64,000 bases of DNA from Pegoplata infirma (taxonomy: Eukaryota > Arthropoda > Insecta > Diptera > Anthomyiidae): contig OY992540.1 in assembly GCA_963921195.1 (NCBI GenBank), positions 131,688,671 through 131,752,670 on the forward strand. The letters run 5' to 3'. Below are positions 54,701-64,000 of this stretch, piece after piece. Each line of letters starts with the position of its first letter. Within the stretch, counting starts at the first letter, position 1. A model generated the notes under the pieces. It made no database searches. It was not told where the DNA came from and saw only the letters and a list, made by a program, of their open reading frames with translations. Both the position numbers and the translations under genes were made by a program.

Positions 54701-55329
54701 AATAAAAAGTTTTGTATAACCATATATGTTGACACACAAAAATAGATTTTGAAATACTGGCATATATAATTATATATGGCTAGTTGTTTGGTCAAAAAAA
54801 TATTTTTTTTATACATGATTATATCAAAATATATATTCCATTACATATGCGACCATTTATAAATATATATTGAGTTTAGACGAAATTTGCGTATATATAG
54901 TACCATACAAACACAGATATGTTATCGGTTAAGACACATATAATTATATCTATTATTTTTGTTGGAAATTTTTTTTAGTATGGAACCATATATAGTTTTA
55001 AATGGAATTATATTAGTCATATATAATTATACATAAATTGATACTGGATTTTTTGTTTAGTAAAGTCCTATACATAATTAGATATAAAGCCACGTATAAT
55101 AATGTATGAAATCGGATTAAGTTTTATGTGCAACGTATGATTACATCTACCATTTATATTAATATATTATGAACAATATAATTAGATATGATTTTATATG
55201 ACATCATTTAAAAAAATTGGAAAATTTCAAAGTGAGATATAATTTTATACTTTGACTCATATAGTTGTATATGGTTTTATGAAAACATATAAAATAATAT
55301 ACATTTATATAAATTCCTTTTTACTCGGG

Positions 55330-57218
55330 GAGTAAAAAAAATTGTATGGTAAAACATGTTATCTTATAAAATTATATATAATTTATTGGATCTGATTTTG
55401 CTAAATTTCATCCGAAAATTGGCCGCGCCAAAGTTATCTCATAACATCATATAATATATGAAGTTACAGTTTAATATTTGATTGTATGTGATTTCATCCG
55501 GAAATTGGCCGCGCCAAAGTTATCCCAAATTATCTATTATCATGATTTTGTATTAAATATGATATAATATGATGTAATTTCATCCGGAAATTGGCCGCGC
55601 CAAAGTTATCTTAAAATATCCAATATCATGATTTTATATTAAATTGGATATTATATAATGTAATTTCATCCGAAATTTGGCCGCGCCAAAGTTATCTTAT
55701 AATATCTGATATCTTGATTTTATAAAAAAATTATTGGATACATTTTTATCCAAAAAATGTTTCTGTTTTTAGATTTATTTTTAGATATAATAATGTCAAA
55801 CTGAAAATAAATATAAAAAAAAAAAAACTTCGAACGGACGGGGATTAGAACCACAAGTCTTCCGTTTTGTAATCGCAATCTCTACCCTCTAGACCAGCGG
55901 ACGTTGTTAGCAAATAACAACTTTAAAAGACTTAGTTTTTAATAAATTGATCGTATCTAATTATATCAAGTTGATCTAACATATAGTAATATATGATTAT
56001 ATCCAATTAAATATGTTATTCACTTGTACACAATTTTCAAAAAGACTTAGAAAATTTTTGATAAAATTTGCAAAAAAAAAAAAAATTGGAATGACGTACA
56101 GCGCTATTAGGGGCTTCCATGGTAAGCTTAAACAATAATTTTAATGCAGCAATATGCCTTATTTCCAAGTCATAGGCTTCCAAAGTGAAATAAGACTTTG
56201 GCTTATAAATTCGAAATTTTTCATGGAATCAGGAAATCGGAATTATATTTGAGATCGGGTTCCAAAAATCATTGATAATTTGATAATTTAAACCAAATAT
56301 AGCTATTATTAACTATATAAATGCAATATAAATTTTTAAAAATGATTGCAAAAATTCAAAAAGTAAAATTTTTTAAGTTCTAAAAAAATAAATGCAATAA
56401 AAAAGTGTTTTCCATTTAAAAAAAAAAATAAAAAAAATATATTTTTTTCTGGAATTGAACTCGGGTTCCCAAAAATGATAGATAATTTTATAATAAATTA
56501 AATATAGTTATATATAACTATATAACAGCAATATAATTTTTTAAAAATGATTGCAAAAATTCAAAAAAAGACAAATTTTTAGTTCTAAAAAAAATAAATG
56601 CAATAAAAAAGTGTTTTCTATTTAAAAAAAAATAAAAAAAATATATTTTTTTTCTGGAATCGAACTCGGGTTCCCAAAAATTATAGATAATTTTATAATA
56701 AATCAAATATAGTTATATATAACTGTATAAAAGAAAAATAATTTTTTTAAAATGATTGCAAAAATTCCAAAAATGAAAATTTTTTAGTTCTAAAAAAATT
56801 AAACGCAATAAAAAAGTGTTTTCTATTTAAAAAAAATAAAAAAAAAACTTTTTTTTTCTCGGCTGGGCCGGGAATCGAACTCGGGTTTCCAAAAATCATA
56901 TGTAATCTTATATGATACAATAAAAAGTTTTGTATAACCATATATGTTGACACACAAAAATAAATTTTGAAATACTGGCATATATAATTATATATGGCTA
57001 GTTGTTTGGTCAAAAAAAAATTTTTTTTATGCATGATTATATCAAAATATATATTCTATTACATATGCGACCATTTATAAATATATATTGAGTTTAGACG
57101 AAATTTGCGTATATATAGTACCATACAAACACAGATATGTTATCGTTTAAGACACATATAATTATATCTATTATTTTTGTTGGAAATTTTTTTAGTATGG
57201 AACCATATATAGTTTTAA
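55330..57218. mobile_element. CCCGAGTAAAAA-family element, second adjacent copy, end missing
   Basis: It matches 52583-55000 throughout except that it lacks the hAT MITE; it starts GAGTAAAAAAAATTG directly after ACTCGGG of the first copy. It stops at 57218, where another family member (CCCGAATAAAAAAAGTTATA) begins. Confidence 0.85.
55827..55906 (-). repeat. tRNA-like sequence, second copy
   Basis: Same sequence as 53088-53165 within the duplicated element. Confidence 0.55.
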
Positions 57219-57608
57219 CTGCCCGAATAAAAAAAGTTATATGACGCAATATTTAATTATATATGAACAGATATGCTTTTATGTAAATCCATATTAATTT
57301 TGATCCGAAAATTGGCGGATCGAATATTATACGATTGTATCAAATTCTATTATTTTTGATAAAATAATATCAAATTTGATTAAGTTTGATCCCAAAAATG
57401 GGTCTATCTAATTGTATTAAATCATATCTTATCTGTTAAAATTAGATAAATTTTTATATAATTAGATGAAATGTGGTGAATTTTTTTGGAATTTTAAACG
57501 TGAAATTAGAAATTATTTTATCAGATTGGATACATTATCAATTAGAAGAGTTTTTATTGCATTCTTCGGAATTTTTTCGGGACTTAGCAAATTATTAAAA
57601 ATTTGTAA

Positions 57609-58304
57609 TTATACCCTCCAACTACAGTATGGGGGTATACTCACTTTGTCATTCCGTTTGTAACGCATCGAAATATCGGTCGCGGACCCCGGAAAGTATA
57701 TATATTATTGATCTATGATCGATTCTAAGACTTTTCTAGAATGTCCGTATGTCCGTCCGTCCGTCCGTCTGTATAAGACACGATGCAGTCCAACATAAAA
57801 GAGATAGACTCGTTAAGTTTGGCAGGAATATGTCTTTTGGTCCTAGGCAGTTTAAGTTCGTAAATGGGCAAAATCGGACCAGGGGGAAAAAAGTTCCCCC
57901 TTATAGAACTTAACTGACCTCTGAAAAACGCCATATTTTCACAGGTTTTTTGTATTTTTGTTAAGCAAATGAAACAATTTGATGTCAGAAAAAGTTCAAG
58001 GTCCTGCAATTGGACTAAGGAAATAAACAAAATCGTTTTTTTTGCCCGCCCCCCTTTTGTGGGCGTGGATATTAAAAATGTTTTTAAATAATGATAAAAT
58101 TGTATTACTTAATCTGAAAAAGCATAATAAATAAATTTGTAAAAATTTACCGCATGGGTTTATGTGTCCCCTAATGAGCCCTTCTGACCCCCCCCCCCCC
58201 ATAAAAAACGCCCCTGCAATTTTTTTTTTTTTTTTTTAAATTCTTTTTATATGTTGGAGGGTATTATAGATTCGGCACAGCCGAATTTAACACTCTCACT
58301 TGTT
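57609..58304 (+). mobile_element. INE-1-like element, sub-family B, full length
   Basis: TATACCCTCCAACTACAGTA start, GTCCGTATGTCCGTCCGTCC run, GCCCGCCCCCCTTTTGTGGG block, hairpin TTCGGC-ACA-GCCGAA and CTCTCACTTGTT end. The GC-rich and A-rich runs vary in length against 5517-6235. Confidence 0.85.
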
Positions 58305-58564
58305 TTTTTTTTTCTAAAATCATTTTTAAGGGATTTAAAAATTCCAAAAAATTTTTGAGTATTAGAAAATTTAAAAACATTTTTTCGGAACTTAAAAATT
58401 TTTCAAAAAAAATAAAATTTCTCCTAAAAACATTTTCAATGATTTTTTTACTCCAAATGACTTTTTTACTCCGGGACTTTGGAAAATTTTCATAAAATTT
58501 TTTAGGACTTGAAAATTTTTTAATTTTTATTTAATTGTCCGGGACTTAGAAAATTTAGAAAAAT

Positions 58565-59290
58565 TTTTTCGGGATATAATTATAAATAAAATCATATATC
58601 TTTTTATCTGCCATATCTAAAAATTCCCGACATTATATGTCATATCTAATTTCATATAGATCGGTATGTAAATAGATATGAATATGTATGTTATCATTTT
58701 AAAAAATAAGGAAAAATACAATGCTATATATAAACTTATATGTCCATATCAATGTTCATGCATAACCATATATAAATATAAATAATTATATAATAGCATA
58801 TATGATTATATCAGATCTTTTTTACTCGGGATACTAATTTTACTAAATAGATCTAATTTGATCCGTAAAATGGTTGTATCAAATAATATCTAATTGTATT
58901 ACTTTAGATCAAGAAATATAAAAATTGATACAATTTGATCCTGAATTTGGTCAAATCTAATTAGATCAAATTGATCTTATAATATCTATTTTTATATAAT
59001 TTGATGAGCAAAACCAAAATACGAATCTAATCATATATGGAGCAATATCTAACCATATAAAGTGGATCAACCGTATCAAAGTGATAGATAAAATTTTATA
59101 TAAATTTATATGGAAGCACATTAACTCATATAAGATTGTATCAAATTATATATGATTAGACCAGAAAATTTTTACTCGGGAACCCATTTTTCGGATGAAA
59201 TTGTATCCGTCCGATTAAAACTGATATAATCTTAGCGATCCATTTTTCGGATCAGTACTGATCCTTCACATTTTTACTTGGGAGATTATG
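58565..59290. mobile_element. CCCGAGTAAAAA-family complex, inverted relative to 51.9-52.6 kb
   Basis: 58827-59175 is the reverse complement of 51856-52210, ending TTTTTACTCGGGA; 59180-59290 is the reverse complement of part of 52440-52560. 58565-58827 is a further AT-rich member ending TTTTTTACTCGGG. Confidence 0.65.
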
Positions 59291-59379
59291 TTTTTCAAAA
59301 TATTTTATATGTATTTCGAAATAATTTATTATTTTTAATAAACATTAAAAATAATTTCAGATTTCAAACAATTTTTTTT

Positions 59380-59930
59380 TACTTTTTTTTAAATTCCATT
59401 TTTTTAAATTTCGAAATTCTTTAATTAAATTTCGAAATCGCTTAAATGTACTTCGAATCTGTTTAAATACTTTTCGAAATTGTTTAAATGTACTTTAAAA
59501 TTGTTTTAATAGATTTGATAGTATTTTAATTTGTTTAGAAGTATTTCGAAATTGTTTAAATGAAATTTGAAATGTATTTTTTTATTTCGAAATTGTTTAA
59601 TTTTATTGCGAAAATGATTAACATTTTTTTTTTTTTTGAAAAGTATTTCAAAATAGTTTAAATCTTTTTAGAAACTTTAAAAATATATTAAGAAATTAAT
59701 AAAATGTGTTTCGAAATTATTTGAATAAACATCTTTCGAATTTCAGTTTTTTTTTCGAATAAAATGTAAAATAGAAATAAAATTCAAAAATGTTGAAATC
59801 TGTGATTTTTGAAGTTCAAATGTTTTTATTCGAAAATGTTAAACTATAATTTTGAAATTTTTTAAATATTTAGAAACTGTTTAAAATTATTTCGAAATAG
59901 TTCAAATATATTTCGAATTTGATTTTTTCT
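59380..59930. repeat. Degenerate TTTCGAAATTGTTTAAAT minisatellite
   Basis: Heavily mutated units of the 41.3-kb type. Confidence 0.65.
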
Positions 59931-60130
59931 GTAAGTACAGATCGAGCACGGGCTCTAATTATATTTGTTATAAGGGTTCAAGTTGAAAAAATGCAGAAGA
60001 AAAATTGAATTTCTAAAAATTATAGACATTTCTGGTATTTCCTATACCGGTTTCAAACACCCCAGTTAGTGTCATCTTCAGTAGGATTTTAAATGTCGGT
60101 TTGTCGTTAATGAAAACTGTTTTTTATATA

Positions 60131-61061
60131 CAGTGGGCGACAATACATTGGAAACTTTTTTATAGTAGATGAAATTTGTTAAAGACAAAGTTAACAATAC
60201 TAAACGTTATAATTATCAAACAAGTATTATAAAAAAATGTTATGTAGGTAATTTATCAAGCTTTAATTTAAGCTTAATAGCGTCCAGATTGGGAAAATAA
60301 TGAATGTGTTACGAGGGTCGATGTGGAAAATGAAAAAAATTATAGACATTTTTCAGAACATTTTTAAAAAATATTTCTGAGTCGATTTTTTCCAAGTTAA
60401 AACATTAGAAATTTAAAAAGGTCCAATAGTTTTTATTCAGTGATCAAATAATTTTTCCAACAACCCAAACAAACAATGGAATTTTTTAAGTACAGTAGCA
60501 AAAATCCACATTTTTTGACCTCCAATTTTTTTGACCACCAATTTTTTGTAAACAAAGAAAAGATGTTATTGTTTATTCATTTTAGTACACTTAAGTATAT
60601 GCTAAGGATAAATTAAGATAATTTTAATTTTTCTTTGTTAACAAAAATTTGGTGGTCAAAAGAATTGGAGGTCAAAAAATGTGGATTTTTGCTACTGTAC
60701 TTCAAAAATTCCACTGCTTGTTTGGGTTGTTGGAAAAATTATTGGATCACTGAATAAAAACTATTGGACCTTTTTTTAAATTTCTAATGTTTTAACTTGG
60801 AAAAAATCGACTCGGAAATATTTTTTAAAAATGTTCTGAAAAATGTCTAAAATTTTTTTCATTTTCCACGTCGACCCGCGTAACACATTCATTATTTTCC
60901 CAATCTGGACGCTATTAATCTTAAATTTAAGCTTGATAAATTACCTACATAAAATTTTTTTATAATACTTGTTTGATGATTATAACGTTTAGTATTGTTA
61001 ACTTTGTCTTTATCAAATTTCATCTACTATAAAAAAGTTTCCAATGTATTGTCGCCCACTG
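60131..61061. mobile_element. Tc1/mariner-type fold-back MITE (931 bp), TA TSD, with a nested MITE at its centre
   Basis: CAGTGGGCGACAATACATTG at the left and CAATGTATTGTCGCCCACTG at the right, each next to TA. Arms of about 360 bp are almost perfectly complementary. The centre is occupied by 60493-60697. Confidence 0.93.
60493..60697. mobile_element. 205-bp MITE with TA TSD nested in the fold-back
   Basis: TIRs CAGTAGCAAAAATCCACATT and AATGTGGATTTTTGCTACTG; flanks TA. Removing it leaves TTTTAAGTACTTCAAAA, the palindromic centre of the host element. Confidence 0.85.
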
Positions 61062-61249
61062 TATGTGAATATTCATAGTTTCTACAGAATAAATTTTGAC
61101 AGTTTCCAACACTACAATTCTATTTCTAGCAATCTCAACCTCACCTCATACTTTCTTTCAACTTTTTTGTCTCTTACATTATTTCGCAAGGGTTACCAAC
61201 ATGATCTGGAATTGCAGACACAAATGAAGGAATTTGCATTTTCTGTTTC

Positions 61250-61496
61250 GGAAATTGTTTAAATATATTTCGAAATTGTTTAAATATATTTCGAAGTTGT
61301 TTAAGTATATTTCAAAGTTGTTTAAATTTATTTCAAAGTTCTTTAAATTTATTTCAAAGTTGTTTAAATTTATTTCAAGTTGTTTAAATTTATTTCGGAG
61401 TTGTTTAAATATATTTCGAAGTTGTTTAAATATATTTCGAAGTTGTTTAAATTTATTTCGAAGTTTTTGAAAATGTTTTTATTAAATTCAAAATTG
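61250..61496. repeat. 21-bp minisatellite, TTTCGAAGTTGTTTAAATAT type
   Basis: About 11 units; its end sequence (TTTTTATTAAATTCAAAATTG) recurs at about 62797-62816. Confidence 0.9.
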
Positions 61497-62248
61497 CCCA
61501 GGCAGAAACTGCCAACCGTTCCAAAGAAAAAGTCTCGGCAAAGCACTTTATTTTTTGTGTAGAAGGTAGTATGAATTCGAAAAGTGCTTTCCAAGCGCTT
61601 TGCCAATGTTTTTCTATTTAAATCCGTTCAAAGTATACATTTTTTATTCAAATTTATTAATTTTCATAACAATTGGAATATTTTTTATTTCCCTGCAAGA
61701 TAAGTGGCCGGTCCTTGATAGTTCTCATGATATGTCACTTATACACAATGACCTACATGTTACAAACTTGACACCTTTTATATACACCACTTTTTTCGGG
61801 ATTTTTCCAAATTTTTTCCTTAAAGCATTTTTAGTAAATTTTTTATTCCAAAACGGAAAGAAAACTGCAAACAATTTTTTTCCGGGACTTGGAAAATTGT
61901 TCAAAGTTTGTTCAAAATTTGTTTATCCTAATAAATGAGTCAATTAATTTTTTATCCTAATTTAACAAATTTCTTTATTCAAATAAACACCAAAAAAAGT
62001 TGTGTCTTATGGACTTATGTATACAATTTAGATACGTCCCATTTTTTGTTCAAAAAGTGCTATAATAGTACCATATTTTTCGTTTTTAAAGCGCTTTCAA
62101 AGCGCTTTAAAATAGCAACGGCATACCGTTTACCGTGGTTATCATTTTGGACGCTGGGAAAGTACTAAAATGTGATGCTTTCCCAGCACACAAGCGACCA
62201 TAAAAGGTACTTTGCCAGCGCTCTCCCGTTCGTATTTTTCTGCCTGGG
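61497..62248. mobile_element. CCCAGGCAGAAA-terminated element (752 bp), 2-bp TSD TG
   Basis: Ends CCCAGGCAGAAACTGCCAAC and GTATTTTTCTGCCTGGG; flanks TG. The array end at about 62806-62824 (CAAAATTGTTTACGTTTTTG) is the empty site. The element recurs inverted at 63056-63902. Short open frames inside have no recognised domain. Confidence 0.9.
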
Positions 62249-62264
62249 TGTTTACGTATTTGAA

Positions 62265-62880
62265 AATTGTTTAAATGGAAAGCGAAATTATAATTTTGAA
62301 ATTTTTTAAATATTTAGAAACTGTTGAAAATTATTTCGAAATTGTTAAAATATATTTCGAAATTGTTTACATATATTTCGAAATTGTTTAAATATATTTC
62401 GAAGTTGTTTAAGTATATTTCAAAGTTGTTAAAATTTATTTCAAAGTTATTTAAATTTATTTCAAAGTTGTTTAAATTTATTTCAAAGTTGTTTAAATTT
62501 ATTTCAAAGTTGTTTAAATTTATTTCAAAGTTGTTTAAATTTATTTCGGAGTTGTTTAAATATATTTCGAAATTGTTTAAATATATTTCGAAATTGTTTA
62601 AATATATTTCGAAGTTGTTTAAGTATATTTCAAAGTTGTGTAAATTTATTTCAAAGTTGTTTAAATTTATTTCAAAGTTGTTTAAATTTATTTCGAAGTT
62701 GTTTAAATATATTTCGAAGTTGTTTAAATTTATTTCGAAGTTGTTTAAATATATTTCGAAGTTGTTTAAATTTATTTCGAAGTTTTTGAAAATGTTTTTA
62801 TTAAATTCAAAATTGTTTACGTTTTTGAAAATTGTTTAAATAGAAATCGAAATTGTTTTCAATATCGATTGGTTTGCGAA
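62265..62880. repeat. 21-bp minisatellite, TTTCGAAGTTGTTTAAATAT type
   Basis: About 24 regular units; a sister of 61250-61496 with the same 3' edge. Its open frame of 171 codons repeats the heptad K(Y/F)ISKLF and is a consequence of the 21-bp period. Confidence 0.93.
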
Positions 62881-63055
62881 AATGATAAAATGGGTTTTTA
62901 TTCCGTTTGTAGCTCATCAAAGTTTTTCGAAATTATTAAAATGTTTTTCGTAAATATTTTTCAAAATTTTGAGAAAGATTATTCTAGCTCAAGGTCATAT
63001 TTCTTTTACTAATCATTACGATGATATTGTCAAAGTAACAATTTTCAAGAAACTA

Positions 63056-63902
63056 CCCAGGCAGAAAAATTCGAACGGGAAAGCGCTGGCAAAGTACATT
63101 TTATGGTCGCTTGTGTGCTGGGAAAGCATCACAGTTTAGTACTCCCCCAGCGTCCAAAATGATAACCACGGTAAACGGTATGCCGTTGCTATTTTAAAGC
63201 GCTTTGAAAGCGCTTTAAAAATGAAAAATATGGTACTATTATAGCACTTTTAGAACCAAAAAATGGGACGTATCAAAATTGTACAAGTCCATAAGACACA
63301 ACTTTTTTGGTGTTTATTTGAATAAAGAAATTTATTAAATTAGGATAAAAAAATTTATTGACTAATTTATTAGGATAAAAAAATTTTGAACAAACTTTGA
63401 AATATTTTCTAAGTCCCGGAAAAAAATTGTTTGCAGTTTTCTTTGCGTTTTGGAAAAAAAAAAATTATTAAAAATGCTTTTACAAAATTTTTTGAAAAAG
63501 TCCTGAAAAAGGCGGTGTATTGAACCGAATCGGGTAGTGTGCCAAAGGGCTAGGCCCAGTGACATTTCACATGTGATGTATCCGGAGTTTAAGACACTTC
63601 CTCACGAAAGAAACAGGTGTTTTTATATAAAAGGTGTCAAGTTTGTAATATGTATCTAAGTGACATATCACGAGAACTATCAAGGACCGGCCACTTATCC
63701 TGCAGGGAAATAAAAAATATTCCAATTGTTATGAAAATTAGTAAATTTTAATAAAAAATTTATACTTTGAACGGATTTAAATAGAAAAACATTGGCAAAG
63801 CGCTTGCAAAGCACTTTTTCGAATTCATACTACCTTCTACAAAAAAAATAAAGTGCTTTGCCGAGACTTTTTCTTTGGAACGGTTGGCAGTTTCTGCCTG
63901 GG
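63056..63902. mobile_element. CCCAGGCAGAAA-terminated element, inverted copy (847 bp), 2-bp TSD TA
   Basis: Ends CCCAGGCAGAAAAATTCGAA and GGCAGTTTCTGCCTGGG; flanks TA. It is the reverse complement of 61497-62248 over most of its length, with about 100 extra or diverged bases near 63480-63600. Confidence 0.9.
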
Positions 63903-64000
63903 TATTTATAAAGTTGTTTGTTTTAAATTGATTGGTTTGGTCATTTTGCAAGACTTACTCGACACGTGTTTCGGAAATCGTTAAAGTCCATTGTCAAGAG

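Larger units (their letters stand above)
52583..55329. mobile_element. CCCGAGTAAAAA-terminated element (2.7 kb), first of two adjacent copies
   Basis: The CCCGAGTAAAAAAAAATTGT start mirrors the AAATTCCTTTTTACTCGGG end. In order: four copies of a TTGGCCGCGCCAA repeat (52670-52960), a tRNA-like segment (minus, 53088-53165), tandem units with tRNA T-arm-like sequence, a hAT MITE (53949-54469), then AT-rich sequence. No transposase. Confidence 0.7.
40913..64000 (-). other. Probable upstream Dsp1 intron / 5' region, repeat-filled
   Basis: The exon ending at 40912 needs an upstream exon. No Gln-rich or otherwise coding-like minus-strand exon with splice sites could be recognised here. The region holds the largest 21-bp arrays, the CCCGAG-family complex, hAT, pogo-type and CCCAGC-terminated elements. 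Confidence 0.5.

Noticed and set aside
62324..62839. 171-codon open frame of K(Y/F)ISKLF heptads (also 42746-43621, 44007-44276, 44877-45125, 7479-7787)
   Set aside because: The 21-bp unit is a multiple of three, so any stop-free frame stays open. Frames are open on both strands and no splice or start context is present. These are minisatellites, not coiled-coil proteins.

Overview
The window looks like a gene-poor, strongly AT-rich piece of a higher-fly (dipteran, probably calyptrate) nuclear genome. The one host gene I can recognise is the orthologue of Drosophila Dorsal switch protein 1 (Dsp1), an HMGB-type chromatin protein, on the minus strand. Four coding exons are visible: 40307-40912, 6677-6840, 6397-6571 and 1375-1566. 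All have good splice sites and join in one frame to 378 residues plus a stop. They encode a Thr/Ser/Asn/Gln-rich N-terminal region, two HMG boxes, an Ala/Gln segment and an acidic tail. The exon at 40307-40912 begins at a splice acceptor, so at least one more 5' exon lies upstream. I could not find it in 40913-64000. Most of the window is therefore Dsp1 intron: introns of about 33.5 kb, 105 bp and 4.8 kb, plus 23 kb of 5' intron or flank.

The rest is repeats of two kinds. (1) Minisatellite arrays with 20-21 bp units, in several sequence families. They are built around short palindromes (TTCGAA, AAGCTT, or AAAGTT/AACTTT pairs) and fill much of 7.4-8.9, 10.8-11.9, 26.2-27.0, 28.4-32.1, 34.8-38.2, 41.3-45.3, 49.0-51.2 and 61.2-62.9 kb. 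(2) Non-autonomous DNA transposons: INE-1/DINE-1-like (Helentron-type) elements in three sub-families, hAT-type MITEs with 8-bp target duplications, Tc1/mariner- and pogo-type MITEs with TA duplications, a CCCAGC-terminated family with 2-bp duplications of varying sequence, an AT-rich CCCGAGTAAAAA-terminated family, and tRNA-derived SINE-like elements. One Tc1-like fold-back (17774-22010) keeps two broken, inverted fragments of a transposase gene and has collected three later insertions.

Because arrays and inverted arms give sister copies, the pre-insertion ('empty') site of at least seven elements can be read inside this same window. I see no bacterial-type operons, CRISPR array, rRNA or credible intact tRNA gene, and no new defence or biosynthetic system. 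The most interesting material is the structure of the repeat landscape: 21-bp palindrome-cored arrays, long intronic fold-backs that could form dsRNA in Dsp1 pre-mRNA, a GC-rich motif repeated eight times, and unclassified transposon families.
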